A DNA stretch of 64,000 bases from NCBI GenBank assembly GCA_019752295.1, contig JAIEMK010000012.1:39548-103547 (forward strand), in the 5' to 3' direction. A program made the position numbers and the translations under genes. Below the pieces are notes generated by a model. The model did not search any database and had not been told where the DNA came from. It saw only the letters and a list, made by a program, of their open reading frames with translations. The DNA is from Chitinophagaceae bacterium. GTDB taxonomy: Bacteria; Bacteroidota; Bacteroidia; Chitinophagales; Chitinophagaceae. Every line of letters begins with the position of its first letter. Within the stretch, counting starts at the first letter, position 1. Shown here one piece after another: positions 63,968 through 64,000 of this stretch.

Positions 63968-64000
63968 AAATACAATTTTGTTTAAATACAAAGTACAAAT

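Overview
The window looks like chromosome of a Bacteroidota bacterium, most likely family Chitinophagaceae. It is AT-rich (roughly 40% G+C by eye). Ribosome binding sites are nearly absent, and many starts are preceded by the Bacteroidota -7 promoter box TAnnTTTG. Marker genes agree: a fused lpxC/fabZ, the PorX regulator with its PglZ domain, a Bacteroidota-type glycyl-tRNA synthetase and an MbnP/MbnH pair. No rRNA, prophage, transposase or CRISPR array was found. One tRNA gene, tRNA-Leu(UAG), is present. Genus and species cannot be fixed from the sequence alone.

Layout. 1-9.1 kb: a truncated NAD(P)-binding oxidoreductase, ruvB, an orphan OmpR-type regulator, recQ, a copper-type P-ATPase, tsaE, alanine dehydrogenase and a small membrane protein. 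9.1-13.6 kb: a periplasmic sugar-type oxidoreductase, an SUMF1-fold protein, an ApbE-like flavin transferase and a sugar isomerase-like TIM barrel. 13.6-19.5 kb: a second LpxD followed by small accessory genes (DinB-like, GDCCVxC, DUF1569), a peptidase/hydrolase pair, an STM3941-like membrane protein and an ABC ATPase. 19.6-24.4 kb: the lipid A block lpxA, lpxC-fabZ, lpxD and an HD phosphohydrolase, divergent from porX. 24.6-31.4 kb: porX, a small protein, an MBL-fold hydrolase, a ComEA-like HhH protein, an acyl-CoA dehydrogenase and a TPR histidine kinase. 31.4-36.1 kb: a protein quality-control block (clpX, two clpP genes, trigger factor). 36.2-37.5 kb: an Xre/RES toxin-antitoxin pair and the tRNA. 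37.8-40.9 kb: YceI, porin, YceI and a membrane protein. 41-50 kb: a DEAD-box helicase, free methionine sulfoxide reductase, PPK2, a flippase, MbnH/MbnP, ArfB, Dtd, a MazG-like protein and glycyl-tRNA synthetase. 50.1-57.7 kb: a penicillin-binding-like serine hydrolase and a signalling block (CHASE histidine kinase, PhnD-like binding protein, multi-PAS protein ending in a HisKA-like domain without an ATPase domain). 57.8-60.4 kb: an ArsR/SRPBCC/SRPBCC-VOC operon, a short remnant ORF, and a toxin-antitoxin pair whose toxin is frameshifted. 60.5-64 kb: a YifB/ComM AAA ATPase and a phospholipase D-like protein.

How parts work together. The lpx block builds lipid A for the outer membrane, and the adjacent porX is the response regulator of the type IX secretion system that exports across that membrane. 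Trigger factor, the two ClpP paralogs and ClpX form one folding/degradation locus. MbnH is a di-haem enzyme expected to oxidise a tryptophan of MbnP to make a copper site.

The most interesting observations are three. First, seven genes have an exact TAnnTTTG box ending 3-7 nt before the start codon, suggesting leaderless transcripts. Second, a phosphonate-type binding protein without a transporter sits between two sensor proteins. Third, a broken RelE/ParE-type toxin lies beside an apparently intact antitoxin ORF.
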